A DNA stretch of 63,324 nt, taken from assembly GCA_040510375.1 (NCBI GenBank), contig JBEVJC010000027.1, forward strand, positions 1 to 63,324. The letters are read 5' to 3'. The notes beneath the pieces are model-generated. The model saw only the letters and a list, made by a program, of their open reading frames with translations, was not told the origin of the DNA and ran no database searches. Position 1 is the stretch's first letter. Each line of letters begins with the position of its first letter. Both the position numbers and the translations under genes were made by a program. Origin of the DNA: JBEVJC01 sp040510375 (lineage in GTDB: Bacteria; Bacteroidota; Bacteroidia; Chitinophagales; Chitinophagaceae). This document shows, piece by piece, positions 43,198-53,153 of the stretch.

Positions 43198-45585
43198 ATG
43201 CTGCTGAACAATTTCAAAATCGCCTGGCGAAATTTTCTCAAAGACCGCCAGTTTACCGTGCTCAATCTTTTCGGCCTGGCTATCGGTCTGGCCTGTGCGC
43301 TGATCATTTATTTGTGGATACAGGATGAATCCGGCATGGATAAATACAATGAACAGGATGATAATCTTTATCAGGTGATGCATAACATTAAAAGCAGCAG
43401 TGGTATAGAAACGATTGAATATACACCCGGATTGCTGGCAGCGGCACTGACCAGGGAAATACCGGATGTCGCAGCAGCCGTTACGGTGGTACCTCCTTCC
43501 TGGTTTGGATCTGAAGGAATCGTGACCGGTAACGATCATAAGTTCAAGGCAAAACCGCAGTTTGTGAGCCCGGATTTTTTTTCGGTTTTTACCTGCCCGG
43601 TTGTTGAAGGAGTTGCACGGCGGCTCTTCGATGGTAAACAAAGTATTGCTATATCCGATAAACTTGCCGCCAAATTATTTGGCCGGCAAAGTCCAATCGG
43701 TAAATCCGTAAACTGGGTCCATGATGATTTCGATGGCAGTTATGAAGTGGTAGCAGTATTTAAAAGTTTACCGGCAAATGCAACCGAACAATTTGACCTG
43801 CTGATGAACTTTGATCTGTTTGTCGAAAAACGTCCTTCAATGCGTTCATGGGGTAACAGTGATCCGCATACCTATTTGCTTTTGAAAGATGGTGCGACTC
43901 CCGATCGTACCAATACGGCGCTCCGCACCTACCTGGCTGCAAAAGATAAAAACATACACAGTGAACTATTCCTCAGGAAATTCAGTGACCAGTATCTGTG
44001 TGGCCAGTATGCTGATGGAAAACAAACGGGGGGCAGGATAACCTATGTAAAATTATTTACCGGTATAGGTATTTTTATCCTGTTACTCGCCTGTATCAAT
44101 TTTATGAATTTGTCAACTGCCCGTGCAGCAAGGCGGATCAAAGAAGTAGGTATTCAGAAAACCATGGGTGCTACAAGAGGCAGGCTGGTAATCCAGTTCC
44201 TGACAGAGTCGGTTGTCATGAGCATTGTTGCGCTGCTGGCGGCATTCGCACTGGCTGTGCTGTTGTTGCCGGCATTTAATACCATTACCGGTAAGTCGCT
44301 GTCCATTCAATTTAACTTCAACCTGCTTCTGGCCGCCCTTGTTATTACTTTATTCACCGGTATATTTTCCGGGAGTTATCCGGCTTTTTATATTTCCGGT
44401 TTCAAACCGGTGGCTGTATTAAAGGGACCGCTCAGAACATCGGTTGCAGAACTCTGGACCCGCAAAGGACTCGTTGTTTTCCAGTTCAGTCTTTCCATAT
44501 TTGCGATTGCCACCGTGCTCATCATGTACGACCAGTTTAAATATATTCAGAGCAGGAACCTGGGTTATAACCGGGAAAATATAGTACGTTTTGAGATCCC
44601 GATGGGCACTGATTCATTATCAGCATTAACCGCTTCAGCATTTCTCAATGAATTAAGAACGGTCCCCGGTGTTGTCAATGTTTCAAGTTATTACCACAAT
44701 CTTACAGGAGGTCATGGCTCTATCGGTGACTTTCAGTGGCCGGGTAAAGACCCTGACACAAATATTGATTTTATTAATCTGGAGGTAGGAGAAAATTTTG
44801 CCGAAACAGTGGGAATCGAACTGAAGGAAGGGCGACATATAATCGCCAGCAGGGAGGGAATGATGTCGCCATCCCGCGAGATTGTGTTCAATGAAGCTGC
44901 CATCCGTGCAATGGGTCTCAAAGATCCCGTTGGCAAGGTGGTGAAGTTCTGGGACCGGGAACGGACAATCGTAGGAGTTGCCAAAGATTTCCATTTTGAA
45001 TCTCTGTACCAGAAAGTGAAACCCTGTTTTTTCCAGGTTTACCCGGTAATGCCAAACGTGATCGCTAAAATACAGGCGGGAGCCGAGGCTCGCACGTTGC
45101 AACAGATCCGTACCAGGTTTGACAAGTTCAGCAAGGGGCTGCCTTTTGAGTATAATTTTCTTGACGATGAATACCGGGCTATGTACAGCCAGGAAACAAA
45201 AGTGGCCACCCTGGCAAAATATTTTGCGGGTCTGGCGGTACTCATATCCTGTCTGGGTTTATTTGGCCTGTCTGCATTTACCGCACAGAAACGACAAAAG
45301 GAAATCGGCATCCGCAAGGTGGTAGGTGCTTCGGTAAGTGGGATTGTAATGTTGCTGTCAAAGGGATTTATTCAATTGATCTGTATTGCAGTGGTAATTG
45401 CCCTGCCATTGGTATATTGGACGATGAACGCCTGGCTGGATAACTTCGCATACCGGTCACCGATATCTGCCACGGCGTTTGTGGTCACCATCATTGGAAT
45501 CCTTCTGGTGAGCCTGGCCACCATCAGTTTCCAGTCCGTAAAGGTGGCATTATCAAACCCCGTAAAATCATTACGCAACGAGTAA
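43198..45585 (+). CDS. MacB/FtsX-type ABC transporter permease
   Basis: ATG 43198 precedes M-L-L-N-N-F-K-I-A-W-R-N-F-L; the upstream frame start at 43072 adds 42 unlikely residues. The 795 residues show the same plan as the other two permeases in the window: N-terminal helix, periplasmic core, three helices, second periplasmic domain, three helices. FtsX loops carry I-K-E-V-G-I-Q-K-T-M-G-A-T and K-E-I-G-I-R-K-V-V-G-A-S. No ATPase gene is beside it. It ends in N-P-V-K-S-L-R-N-E, the usual end of this family. Confidence 0.9.
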   Translation: MLLNNFKIAWRNFLKDRQFTVLNLFGLAIGLACALIIYLWIQDESGMDKYNEQDDNLYQVMHNIKSSSGIETIEYTPGLLAAALTREIPDVAAAVTVVPPSWFGSEGIVTGNDHKFKAKPQFVSPDFFSVFTCPVVEGVARRLFDGKQSIAISDKLAAKLFGRQSPIGKSVNWVHDDFDGSYEVVAVFKSLPANATEQFDLLMNFDLFVEKRPSMRSWGNSDPHTYLLLKDGATPDRTNTALRTYLAAKDKNIHSELFLRKFSDQYLCGQYADGKQTGGRITYVKLFTGIGIFILLLACINFMNLSTARAARRIKEVGIQKTMGATRGRLVIQFLTESVVMSIVALLAAFALAVLLLPAFNTITGKSLSIQFNFNLLLAALVITLFTGIFSGSYPAFYISGFKPVAVLKGPLRTSVAELWTRKGLVVFQFSLSIFAIATVLIMYDQFKYIQSRNLGYNRENIVRFEIPMGTDSLSALTASAFLNELRTVPGVVNVSSYYHNLTGGHGSIGDFQWPGKDPDTNIDFINLEVGENFAETVGIELKEGRHIIASREGMMSPSREIVFNEAAIRAMGLKDPVGKVVKFWDRERTIVGVAKDFHFESLYQKVKPCFFQVYPVMPNVIAKIQAGAEARTLQQIRTRFDKFSKGLPFEYNFLDDEYRAMYSQETKVATLAKYFAGLAVLISCLGLFGLSAFTAQKRQKEIGIRKVVGASVSGIVMLLSKGFIQLICIAVVIALPLVYWTMNAWLDNFAYRSPISATAFVVTIIGILLVSLATISFQSVKVALSNPVKSLRNE

Positions 45586-45783
45586 TATTGATTCACGGGC
45601 TAAAATTAAGTATTCCCTATTGGCCGGACCCTGGCCAGAGCATTTTCACGCAACGGCATCGAAGTATTGTGCTAAATACAGAAATTGGCAGCATCTCTTA
45701 CCGACCATCGTGCTAATATCCGTTACCAAATAAATCAGCAAGTTTCGGGTTTTATGAAATTAATATAGGTTTTACATTTACAA

Positions 45784-46656
45784 ATGCAAAATCCGGGAAC
45801 GATGAACGAACAACAAAAATTGAACTACAACCGTATTGCCGAAGCAATAGAATATATTAAAACCAACTTCAAAGAACAACCGAATCTTGACGAAGTTGCC
45901 GCAAAGGTTCATTTAAGCCCTTTTCATTTTCAACGCTTGTTTAGTGAATGGGCGGGGACAACACCCAAAAAGTTTTTACAGTACATTAGTCTGGAACACG
46001 CCAAGAAATTACTCACGGACCAGCAAGCCACGCTTTTTGATACGGCTATTGAAACAGGACTTTCAGGCACAGGCAGGTTGCACGATCTTTTTATCAATAT
46101 TGAAGGAATGACACCTGCTGAATACAAAAATGGCGGTAAAAACCTTTCAGTCAATTATACTCTGGCGGAAAGTCCTTTCGGAAATCTGATTGTCGCTTCC
46201 ACAGCAAAAGGGATTTGTCATATGGCTTTTAATGAAAATGAAATCAATGCAGTAATCGACTTAAAACATAAGTTCCCTAATGCAGTTTTTCAGCAGAAAC
46301 TGGATTTAATACAACAAAATGCACTGTTCATTTTCCAAAACGACTGGAGCAAATTGCCTGAAATCAAATTGCATTTAAAAGGCACGGATTTTCAACTTAA
46401 AGTCTGGGAGATGTTGCTGAAAATTCCATTGGGTAAATTATCCACTTACGGAAGTATCGCAGAACAAATTGGCAATCCGGGTGCTTCAAGGGCTGTAGGA
46501 ACAGCCATCGGGAGCAACCCTGTTGCCTTCCTTATCCCGTGCCATCGGGTCATTCAGTCTTCGGGAAATCTTGGGGGATATATGTGGGGTAGCACAAGAA
46601 AAACCGCCATCATCGGTTGGGAAAGTGCAAAGACGAATAACGAAATTGATATATAA
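45784..46656 (+). CDS. AraC-type DNA-binding domain fused to O6-methylguanine-DNA methyltransferase
   Basis: Residues 10-115 hold an AraC helix-turn-helix pair. Residues 120-285 hold the Ogt domain with the methyl-accepting Cys253 in I-P-C-H-R and the arginine-finger motif A-S-R-A-V-G. It transfers methyl groups from O6-methylguanine to itself. The N-terminal zinc domain of Ada, which senses methylphosphotriesters, is absent, so the classic Ada switch cannot operate in this protein. ATG 45784 or 45802 are both possible. The alkB-like gene follows after 146 bases. 290 residues. Confidence 0.93.
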   Translation: MQNPGTMNEQQKLNYNRIAEAIEYIKTNFKEQPNLDEVAAKVHLSPFHFQRLFSEWAGTTPKKFLQYISLEHAKKLLTDQQATLFDTAIETGLSGTGRLHDLFINIEGMTPAEYKNGGKNLSVNYTLAESPFGNLIVASTAKGICHMAFNENEINAVIDLKHKFPNAVFQQKLDLIQQNALFIFQNDWSKLPEIKLHLKGTDFQLKVWEMLLKIPLGKLSTYGSIAEQIGNPGASRAVGTAIGSNPVAFLIPCHRVIQSSGNLGGYMWGSTRKTAIIGWESAKTNNEIDI

Positions 46657-46802
46657 TGAACTGGAAATTCATGGGCCTTTGTCCTGCGTTTCGGGAAAAT
46701 AAATGATAAGAACAGGTTTTTTTCGCAATAGAAAAAGAAGCCTTGCAAAATAATTACCTTCCAGCAGGCATTGTATGATCGACCAATATAAAATATAGAA
46801 GA

Positions 46803-47411
46803 ATGAACTTATTTGAAGATACCATTGATAAATCAAAGAATTGGTTACCTAAAGACGGGACGGTAAATTATTACGGCAAATTGTTTACCCCGGCAGAAGC
46901 TGATACTTATTTAGAAAATTTACTGAACACAATTGAATGGAGAAATGATGAAGCAGTTTTTTTCGGTAAAAAAATCATCACTAAACGGAAAGTAGCCTGG
47001 TATGGCGATAAACCCTTTGAATATAGTTACTCAAATACGACCAAGAATGCCTTGCCATGGACAAAAGAATTATTGATCCTGAAAGCAATAATAGAAAAGG
47101 AAACAGGAGAAATATTTAATTCCTGTCTGTTGAATTTATACCATAGTGGAGAAGAAGGAATGGCGTGGCACAGTGACGGGGAAAAGGATTTGAAAAAAGA
47201 TGGAGCAATTGGTTCATTGAGTTTTGGAGCAGAACGAAAATTCGCATTTAAACACAAAAAAACCAACGAAAAAGTAGAATTAATGTTAGAACATGGCAGC
47301 CTTTTGACAATGATGGATACCACACAAACACATTGGCAACATCGTCTTCCGCCAGCCAAACGCATCCTGAAACCAAGAGTAAACCTTACATTCAGGACAA
47401 TCATGCAATAA
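46803..47411 (+). CDS. alkB: AlkB-type DNA/RNA dealkylation dioxygenase
   Basis: Fe(II)/2-oxoglutarate oxygenase that removes methyl groups from N1-methyladenine and N3-methylcytosine. Iron ligands His123, Asp125 (H-S-D) and His180 are present, and the 2-oxoglutarate/substrate motif R-V-N-L-T-F-R at 192-198 is intact. It resembles the ALKBH2/3-like bacterial group by its N-terminal loop. Beside the AraC-Ogt fusion gene, it forms an alkylation-repair pair. 202 residues. Confidence 0.93.
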   Translation: MNLFEDTIDKSKNWLPKDGTVNYYGKLFTPAEADTYLENLLNTIEWRNDEAVFFGKKIITKRKVAWYGDKPFEYSYSNTTKNALPWTKELLILKAIIEKETGEIFNSCLLNLYHSGEEGMAWHSDGEKDLKKDGAIGSLSFGAERKFAFKHKKTNEKVELMLEHGSLLTMMDTTQTHWQHRLPPAKRILKPRVNLTFRTIMQ

Positions 47412-47606
47412 CCCAATAGCTATTCGGGGAACAGCGCCCGTGCGGATAATAAAACTGTCACCTGGTGATACAATAGTTGTAACGGTTTCGTACACATCGG
47501 TATAAAAATGAAAACTTAAACCTTTAAGGATCAGCGTGAAAAAATGCTGGTATTCTAGTTGGACGGATACGGGGACTAATCCCCAAAACCTTACAACAGC
47601 ACAATT

Positions 47607-50033
47607 ATGCTCGATCATTTCAAAACGGCAATCCGCTTTTTGTGGAAAAGGAAATCCTTTGCGTTCCTGAATGTTTTCGGATTGTCAGTTGGCATTGCTG
47701 CAAGCCTGCTGATTTTTCTTGTCATAAAAAATGAACTGAGTTACGACCGTTACCATAAAGATGCAGACAGGATTCACCGCCTTGTGACCCGCACCAGTAA
47801 CCGTACAAGCGGGGAGCTGATTGATTATAGTACAGGAATACCGATACCGTTGTCTGCTGCCATGCGCCAGGAATTCCCCGAAATTAAAACGGGTGTGATT
47901 GCAAATTTGAGTCAGGCACAGGTGTATGTTCCCGGTCTTGTTTCTGGAGAAGAAAAACGCTTCAAGGAGAATGATGGCCTTTTCTTCGCCGAGGCACAAT
48001 TCTTCGACATTTTTCAATTCGAGTGGCTGGTTGGGAACGCTTCCAGATTAAATGAACCCAATACAGTCGTCCTTCAGGAATCGTATGCACGTCGTTTTTT
48101 CGGTAGCGCTGATGCGGCCATTGGCCGACGGGTGGAAATCTGGTCATTCCGCATTCCGTTGCAGGTCGTTGGAGTTTATAAAGACGTTCCTTCAAATTCA
48201 GACCTGCCCGTTCAGTTCGGTGCTTCGTTCCCCACGCTGATCAAGCTGTTTAGCCAAGACGGGGATCCAATGACGATGTGGGATCAATCAATGGACAACC
48301 TGACCTGCTACCTGTATGCGCCAAGTGCTGTTAACATTCGTTCTGTCCAGCAACGACTCCCAGCTTTTATAAAAAAATATTATCAGGACAAACCTGAAGT
48401 CAGTCGTTCTTTAATCATCCAGCCACTCAGCGCAGTTCACTTCGATCAGGACATCAGGACTTATACCCCCGGTCGCTTATCCAAAAAGGAACTCTGGTCA
48501 CTTGGCCTTATTGGTGGATTTCTTTTACTTGTTGCCTGTATCAATTTTATCAACCTGTCTACGGCCCAGTCGGTCAATCGCGCGAAGGAGATCGGTGTCC
48601 GGAAGGTACTGGGATCTGACAGGAACCGCCTCATCCTGCAGTTCCTTCGGGAAACAGCTGTTATAACTGTTTTTGCATTGCTCCTGGGACTTGCACTGGC
48701 GGCGATTTCCCTCCCTTTAATCAACCAGCTTATGTATAAGGATCTTGCCCTTGATCTGCTGCATCAACCGATGATCTGGGCATTTCTTCTGATCACAGGA
48801 GGGCTGGTTACGCTGTTGGCGGGCTTTTATCCGGCCCTGGTTTTATCCGCGTTCAGACCAATGCAAATCTTTAAAAATAAAGTCAATGGCCGGTCAAATG
48901 CCGGTGTCTACCTGAGGAGAAGCCTGGTTGTATTCCAGTTCGTGGTGGCACAACTCCTGATCATCGGGACTATCGTTGTTGTTAAACAAATGCACTACTT
49001 CCGGAATAAACCAACCGGTATGGATAAGGATGGTATCGTGATGGTGAACCTGCCTTCGGATAGTACCCTGAGAATTAAATACCCGCTGCTTAAGTCGCGG
49101 ATCGAAGCTATACGCGGCGTTGAAGCCACCAGCTTATGTATGGAAGCGGCTTCCAGCTTCTCCCAATATCAGGAAGATCTCTATTTCCAGGGCGAACCCA
49201 TTAAACGGGATTTCAGGGTTACCAGGCAACTGGCCGACACCGGATTTTTCCGCACCTTCGGAATCCAGCTTGTTTCAGGACGCATCCCTTTTGCAAGCGA
49301 TACCACGGTAGAACTCGTGGTGAATGAAATGCTGGTCAGCAAACTTGGTTTCCGGGACAACAATGAAATGGTAGGTAAACTTCTTTCTTTTGATGGCAAC
49401 AGGAAATATATGGTTGTTGGTGTATGTAAGGACTTCAATAATCTTTCCCTTCGCCAGGCCCTGACCCCACTCGTGATCTCTTCTGAAAGTTCCACCTACG
49501 AATGGATTGTAATCCGCACGGAACGTGAACGCATGCAGGCTACGCTGGAAAAAGTGCGTACTACATTCTCCTCCATTTATCCAACTTATATGTACGACCA
49601 GGTTTATTTCGATGAACGACTGGAGTTGTACTATGAGAATGAAGTGAGGATTTCGCAGCTGTTCAAAGTTTTTGCCGGACTTGCCATCCTCATTTCCTGT
49701 CTCGGCCTGTATGGCCTGATCTCGTTCATGACAGTACAAAAAACCAGGGAGGTAGGAATCCGGAAAGTACTGGGAGCTTCGGTACAAAGTATCATGTATT
49801 TATTTTCCCGTGAGTTCACCTGGCTCATATTAACCGCATTCGTCATTGCCGCACCAATCGGTTATTATCTGATGAATCAATGGCTGGCAGGATTTTATTA
49901 TCATATCAGCCTTGGGTGGATGATCTTTTTCCTGTCGATCTTTTTATCATTGGTCCTTGCCTGGATAACCGTGGGATATAAGGCCTTCAGGGCAGCCGTG
50001 GTTAACCCGGTTAAAAGTCTTAAATCTGAGTAA
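47607..50033 (+). CDS. MacB/FtsX-type ABC transporter permease
   Basis: Start M-L-D-H-F-K-T-A-I-R-F-L-W. The 808 residues have the standard plan of the family, with coupling loops A-K-E-I-G-V-R-K-V-L-G-S and T-R-E-V-G-I-R-K-V-L-G-A-S and the typical end N-P-V-K-S-L-K-S-E. It is a third orphan copy in this window, separated from the one at 43198 by the alkylation-repair pair. No ATPase or membrane-fusion protein gene lies nearby. A short GGGG/CCCC inverted repeat lies about 30 bases upstream of the start. Confidence 0.9.
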   Translation: MLDHFKTAIRFLWKRKSFAFLNVFGLSVGIAASLLIFLVIKNELSYDRYHKDADRIHRLVTRTSNRTSGELIDYSTGIPIPLSAAMRQEFPEIKTGVIANLSQAQVYVPGLVSGEEKRFKENDGLFFAEAQFFDIFQFEWLVGNASRLNEPNTVVLQESYARRFFGSADAAIGRRVEIWSFRIPLQVVGVYKDVPSNSDLPVQFGASFPTLIKLFSQDGDPMTMWDQSMDNLTCYLYAPSAVNIRSVQQRLPAFIKKYYQDKPEVSRSLIIQPLSAVHFDQDIRTYTPGRLSKKELWSLGLIGGFLLLVACINFINLSTAQSVNRAKEIGVRKVLGSDRNRLILQFLRETAVITVFALLLGLALAAISLPLINQLMYKDLALDLLHQPMIWAFLLITGGLVTLLAGFYPALVLSAFRPMQIFKNKVNGRSNAGVYLRRSLVVFQFVVAQLLIIGTIVVVKQMHYFRNKPTGMDKDGIVMVNLPSDSTLRIKYPLLKSRIEAIRGVEATSLCMEAASSFSQYQEDLYFQGEPIKRDFRVTRQLADTGFFRTFGIQLVSGRIPFASDTTVELVVNEMLVSKLGFRDNNEMVGKLLSFDGNRKYMVVGVCKDFNNLSLRQALTPLVISSESSTYEWIVIRTERERMQATLEKVRTTFSSIYPTYMYDQVYFDERLELYYENEVRISQLFKVFAGLAILISCLGLYGLISFMTVQKTREVGIRKVLGASVQSIMYLFSREFTWLILTAFVIAAPIGYYLMNQWLAGFYYHISLGWMIFFLSIFLSLVLAWITVGYKAFRAAVVNPVKSLKSE

Positions 50034-50052
50034 ACAGTTCGAAAAAAACCAG

Positions 50053-50739
50053 CTATTCATCGATTTTCAGGTCTTTAAAATCCACGCTGAAGTCCCAACG
50101 TTGCAGATATTTGTCCGGATCTGTTTTACCCCAGCTTAGGACAGAATACCCGGTTATACGTCCGCTTGCCAGGAGAATCGTATCGAACCGGTTAAGGATC
50201 TTATCCTTTGACAGGAAAATAATTGAAGTATGGGTTTCAGATCGTGGAGAACCGGCATCGGGAGGAAATTCGTTATTAATAAAGTAATTCATTCCATCCG
50301 CGCCAGTGTGTGTTCCGAGAAAAAAACCACCTCCGACATTCCCGGTTTCGGGGTAACTATAGGGTTTGTTTAATTCAAATTCTCTTGGGACACCCGGGAA
50401 AGCCTGGCTGGTAAATGAAAAATAGGGGAACGATTTATCGTCATCATCATATCCCATACTGAAGCCCGGGTACCCTCGGTGTATATTAGCTGATGCATGT
50501 TGAACATTGGAATAGTACTCAGGGTCCCTTTTTGAAAAACTCCTTGACACAATAATACTGTCTTTAAGGAAGCCTCTTGCGCTGTCTGCGGGTGAAGCTT
50601 TCGTCATGAACACCCTATAAGCAATAGTTGGCTCGAATGTAGTTCTGGATGACAGGTTTCCGGAAGAGGATTCGGGATTCTTTTTACAACTGGCAAACAC
50701 AAGGATTAACGTGACCAGGAAAAAGCATGTTACTTTCAT
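50053..50739 (-). CDS. Lipoprotein of unknown function
   Basis: Lipoprotein signal with lipobox F-A-S-C at residues 15-18, followed by K-K-N-P-E-S-S-S-G. The mature part is polar and Ser/Asp/Tyr-rich; no domain is recognised. 228 residues. It converges with the FtsX permease gene, 19 bases apart. Confidence 0.75.
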   Translation of the reverse strand: MKVTCFFLVTLILVFASCKKNPESSSGNLSSRTTFEPTIAYRVFMTKASPADSARGFLKDSIIVSRSFSKRDPEYYSNVQHASANIHRGYPGFSMGYDDDDKSFPYFSFTSQAFPGVPREFELNKPYSYPETGNVGGGFFLGTHTGADGMNYFINNEFPPDAGSPRSETHTSIIFLSKDKILNRFDTILLASGRITGYSVLSWGKTDPDKYLQRWDFSVDFKDLKIDE

Positions 50740-51106
50740 AGACGTTCTTTTGAATTACTATATGTAAAATAAGAAAATAAATTTTCCCGGTAACCTTGCA
50801 GGAATCGAAACCTTTTAGCCAATATACAAAGCTCCTGTCAATTTATACACCCAGGCTCCATTTATATGGCGGCGACCTGATACCGGATTCCGCGAATCCC
50901 AAATACCACACATGGCGTGTCTTTAGAGAACTTTCCGGCAGTATAGAGCTGAATAGTTCCATTCACTAATCCACCGAGTTTGACCAGTCCTTTGGGACAA
51001 GATGCCGATCGGCAATGGTATTAATCAGCGACATGTAAAAAATACCATAGACAAGGGCAATAGTACAATTTGATGCTGGATAAGCTATTGTACCTTAGTG
51101 ACTGAA
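50740..51106. other. Gene-poor stretch of about 367 bases, possible gene remnant
   Basis: No full gene. The reading frame on the + strand from about 50783 to 50950 is open but lacks an ATG. A 28-base segment (50850-50877) matches 24 of 28 positions at 62390-62417, and the differences fall mostly in third codon positions of the + strand frame, which hints at a shared ancestral gene. Confidence 0.4.
50850..50877 (+). repeat. 28-base segment related to 62390-62417
   Basis: Matches the other copy at 24 of 28 bases. Both lie in gene-poor stretches 11.5 kb apart. May be remnants of the same gene family or an old repeat element. Confidence 0.35.
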
Positions 51107-52000
51107 ATGGCGAAAAAGATACCTGTATATTCTATTGGTACTATCAAAGAAGTAGAAAGCAAACCGGATGAATTTATTATTTCAGGGTTTGGACAATACC
51201 TTGCGCAAAGAAATTATCTGCTGCAACCACACGGTCATTCCTTCTACCACCTCGTGTTCTTTACTAAAGGCAGTGGTAAACAAACTATTGATTTTACCAG
51301 TTTCCATGTAAAGCCGGGACAGATCTATTTTATGAATCCCGGACAAGTTCATAGCTGGCAATTTTCAGGTGAGGTCGATGGATATATTATCAATTTCTCA
51401 GAAAGTTTTTTTACTTCATTTTTCAAAGAACCTAATTACTTAGACCGGTTCCCTTTTTTTGGCGGGTATGGGGAAGACCAGGTAATACACCTCACCGGCC
51501 ACTGGCTAAAGGCAGTGAAAGTATTGTTTGAAAAATTACTGATAGAATTAAAACCCGTGAAAAACTACGCAACAGATATGATCCGTACCCTGCTGTTGCA
51601 GCTTTTCATCACCGTAACCAGGCAGATTGAACCAGCCCGGTTAAAGCAATTATCGAAGCCTGGATTTACAACACTTCGGAATTTCCAAAAACTGGTGAAT
51701 GAAAATTATATAAAATTGAAATTACCGAGCGAGTATGCTGAAAGATTATATGTTACTCCCAACTATCTGAACGGACTTTGCAGGGACCTGCTGGGAAAAT
51801 CTGCCGGCGAGATTATCCGGGATCGAATCATGCTTGAGGCAAAAAGATTATTAATAAATGCTGACATCAGCATCAATGAGATTGCATTGGAATTAAACTT
51901 TCAGGACAATTCCTACTTCACTAAATTTTTCAAGAAGTATGCCAGCAAAACTCCTGAAGAATTCAGGAAAGATTATCATATCGGTTTGGAGAACCACTAA
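51107..52000 (+). CDS. AraC family transcriptional regulator
   Basis: ATG 51107 is used rather than GTG three codons earlier. The N-terminal half is a cupin-like sensing domain (H-G-H-S-F-Y-H-L, P-G-Q-I-Y-F-M-N-P-G-Q-V-H-S-W). The C-terminal 100 residues are the AraC double helix-turn-helix (L-P-S-E-Y-A-E-R-L-Y-V-T-P-N-Y-L and I-N-E-I-A-L-E-L-N-F-Q-D-N-S-Y-F-T-K-F-F-K). 297 residues. A DUF983 gene follows 11 bases later and is probably co-transcribed. Confidence 0.92.
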   Translation: MAKKIPVYSIGTIKEVESKPDEFIISGFGQYLAQRNYLLQPHGHSFYHLVFFTKGSGKQTIDFTSFHVKPGQIYFMNPGQVHSWQFSGEVDGYIINFSESFFTSFFKEPNYLDRFPFFGGYGEDQVIHLTGHWLKAVKVLFEKLLIELKPVKNYATDMIRTLLLQLFITVTRQIEPARLKQLSKPGFTTLRNFQKLVNENYIKLKLPSEYAERLYVTPNYLNGLCRDLLGKSAGEIIRDRIMLEAKRLLINADISINEIALELNFQDNSYFTKFFKKYASKTPEEFRKDYHIGLENH

Positions 52001-52011
52001 AACTTATTTAT

Positions 52012-52473
52012 ATGTGCGCATTAAAAAGTGAACATAATCCGGGACTGTTAAGCAGCCTTTTAAAAAATAAATGTACCCGTTGCCGTAAGGGAAATATTTT
52101 CAGATATAGCAACGCATACGATTTCAGGAATATGATGAAGATGTATGACAACTGCATTGTATGTGGGCAGCCACTGGAGCCCGAAGTTGGCTTTTATTAC
52201 GGAACAAGTTTCGTCAGTTATGCACTGGCGGTGATGATCTGCGTTGCGAGTTTTATTATCTGGATCCTAACGGTTGGGATCTCATTAAACGATAACCGTC
52301 TTTTCTGGTGGATAGGAACCAATGCTGTCCTGCTCCTGGCCTTACAGCCATTGTTGATGCGCCTTTCCCGAACAATCTGGCTGGCCATTTTCGTACATTA
52401 TGACCGGCAATGGTATTCGAACCCGCCTGCCACTGTTGAACGAACTAATGACCAGATGAAAAATAACTGGTAA
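52012..52473 (+). CDS. DUF983 membrane protein
   Basis: The N-terminal part has paired cysteines (C-T-R-C and C-I-V-C-G) suitable for a zinc-ribbon, followed by two membrane helices and a conserved Y-D-R-Q-W-Y end. This is the DUF983 plan, a family of unknown role found near cytochrome oxidase genes elsewhere, not here. It lies 11 bases after the AraC regulator gene. 153 residues. Confidence 0.85.
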   Translation: MCALKSEHNPGLLSSLLKNKCTRCRKGNIFRYSNAYDFRNMMKMYDNCIVCGQPLEPEVGFYYGTSFVSYALAVMICVASFIIWILTVGISLNDNRLFWWIGTNAVLLLALQPLLMRLSRTIWLAIFVHYDRQWYSNPPATVERTNDQMKNNW

Positions 52474-52493
52474 ATATCACTTTTATGCGAACG

Positions 52494-53153
52494 TTAATTT
52501 CGTCCGCTCATGTACCTCTCCCATTCCGAATCATTTCGCCAGAAAAAACGCTGATTCTTCATCCATTGATCTGGTGGCGGTACTTTAGCGACAGAAATAA
52601 ACTTCGCCACCTGTGTACTTAAGGTTCCACTTTTCACAGTAGTGCTACCAGGGCCCGGAAGGGAATGAATCGTATTGTCGACTACAATTGAAACAGACCT
52701 GTTGGGATTTATTATATACCGTTGATTCCACCCACCTGTTTGCCTGAAGCCGAAAGGATACTCTCTGAATTGTACAAATACAGTATCATTCTGTAATCGG
52801 TAAATACCCCACACTGCATCCCTATAAAAATTCCGGGAAGCCTGCCTGGACGGTGATCGTTGGTAATAATTGTTTAACATCAAATCCATCTTACTTGTAA
52901 TACAACTCCCGTCTTCATAAAAAAGTATGTCCCATGTGATGGTGTCCGGTGTGGGACTTGATCTCACCAAAGGTTTCAATAGATTCCGATAAAATCCATG
53001 TAAATCAATTCTTGAACCGAGCCCCGTTCCTCCTGGCTCAAAACGGTTTGAGAAAGTCTGTCGCAATTCGTCAGGTAGCTTGACCTGCTTTTTAGCATTA
53101 GAACAGGACAATAGGGGCAAGAATAAAACAAAATAAAAAAACAGTGTCTTCAT
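52494..53153 (-). CDS. Lipoprotein of unknown function
   Basis: ATG 53153 gives a clear lipoprotein signal (lipobox L-L-S-C near residue 17); the longer frame to 53198 includes 15 residues that probably derive from a broken upstream gene. The mature 200 residues contain beta strands and a Trp-rich end and match no family I know. The start codon overlaps the stop of the Fic remnant's frame. 219 residues. Confidence 0.72.
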   Translation of the reverse strand: MKTLFFYFVLFLPLLSCSNAKKQVKLPDELRQTFSNRFEPGGTGLGSRIDLHGFYRNLLKPLVRSSPTPDTITWDILFYEDGSCITSKMDLMLNNYYQRSPSRQASRNFYRDAVWGIYRLQNDTVFVQFREYPFGFRQTGGWNQRYIINPNRSVSIVVDNTIHSLPGPGSTTVKSGTLSTQVAKFISVAKVPPPDQWMKNQRFFWRNDSEWERYMSGRN

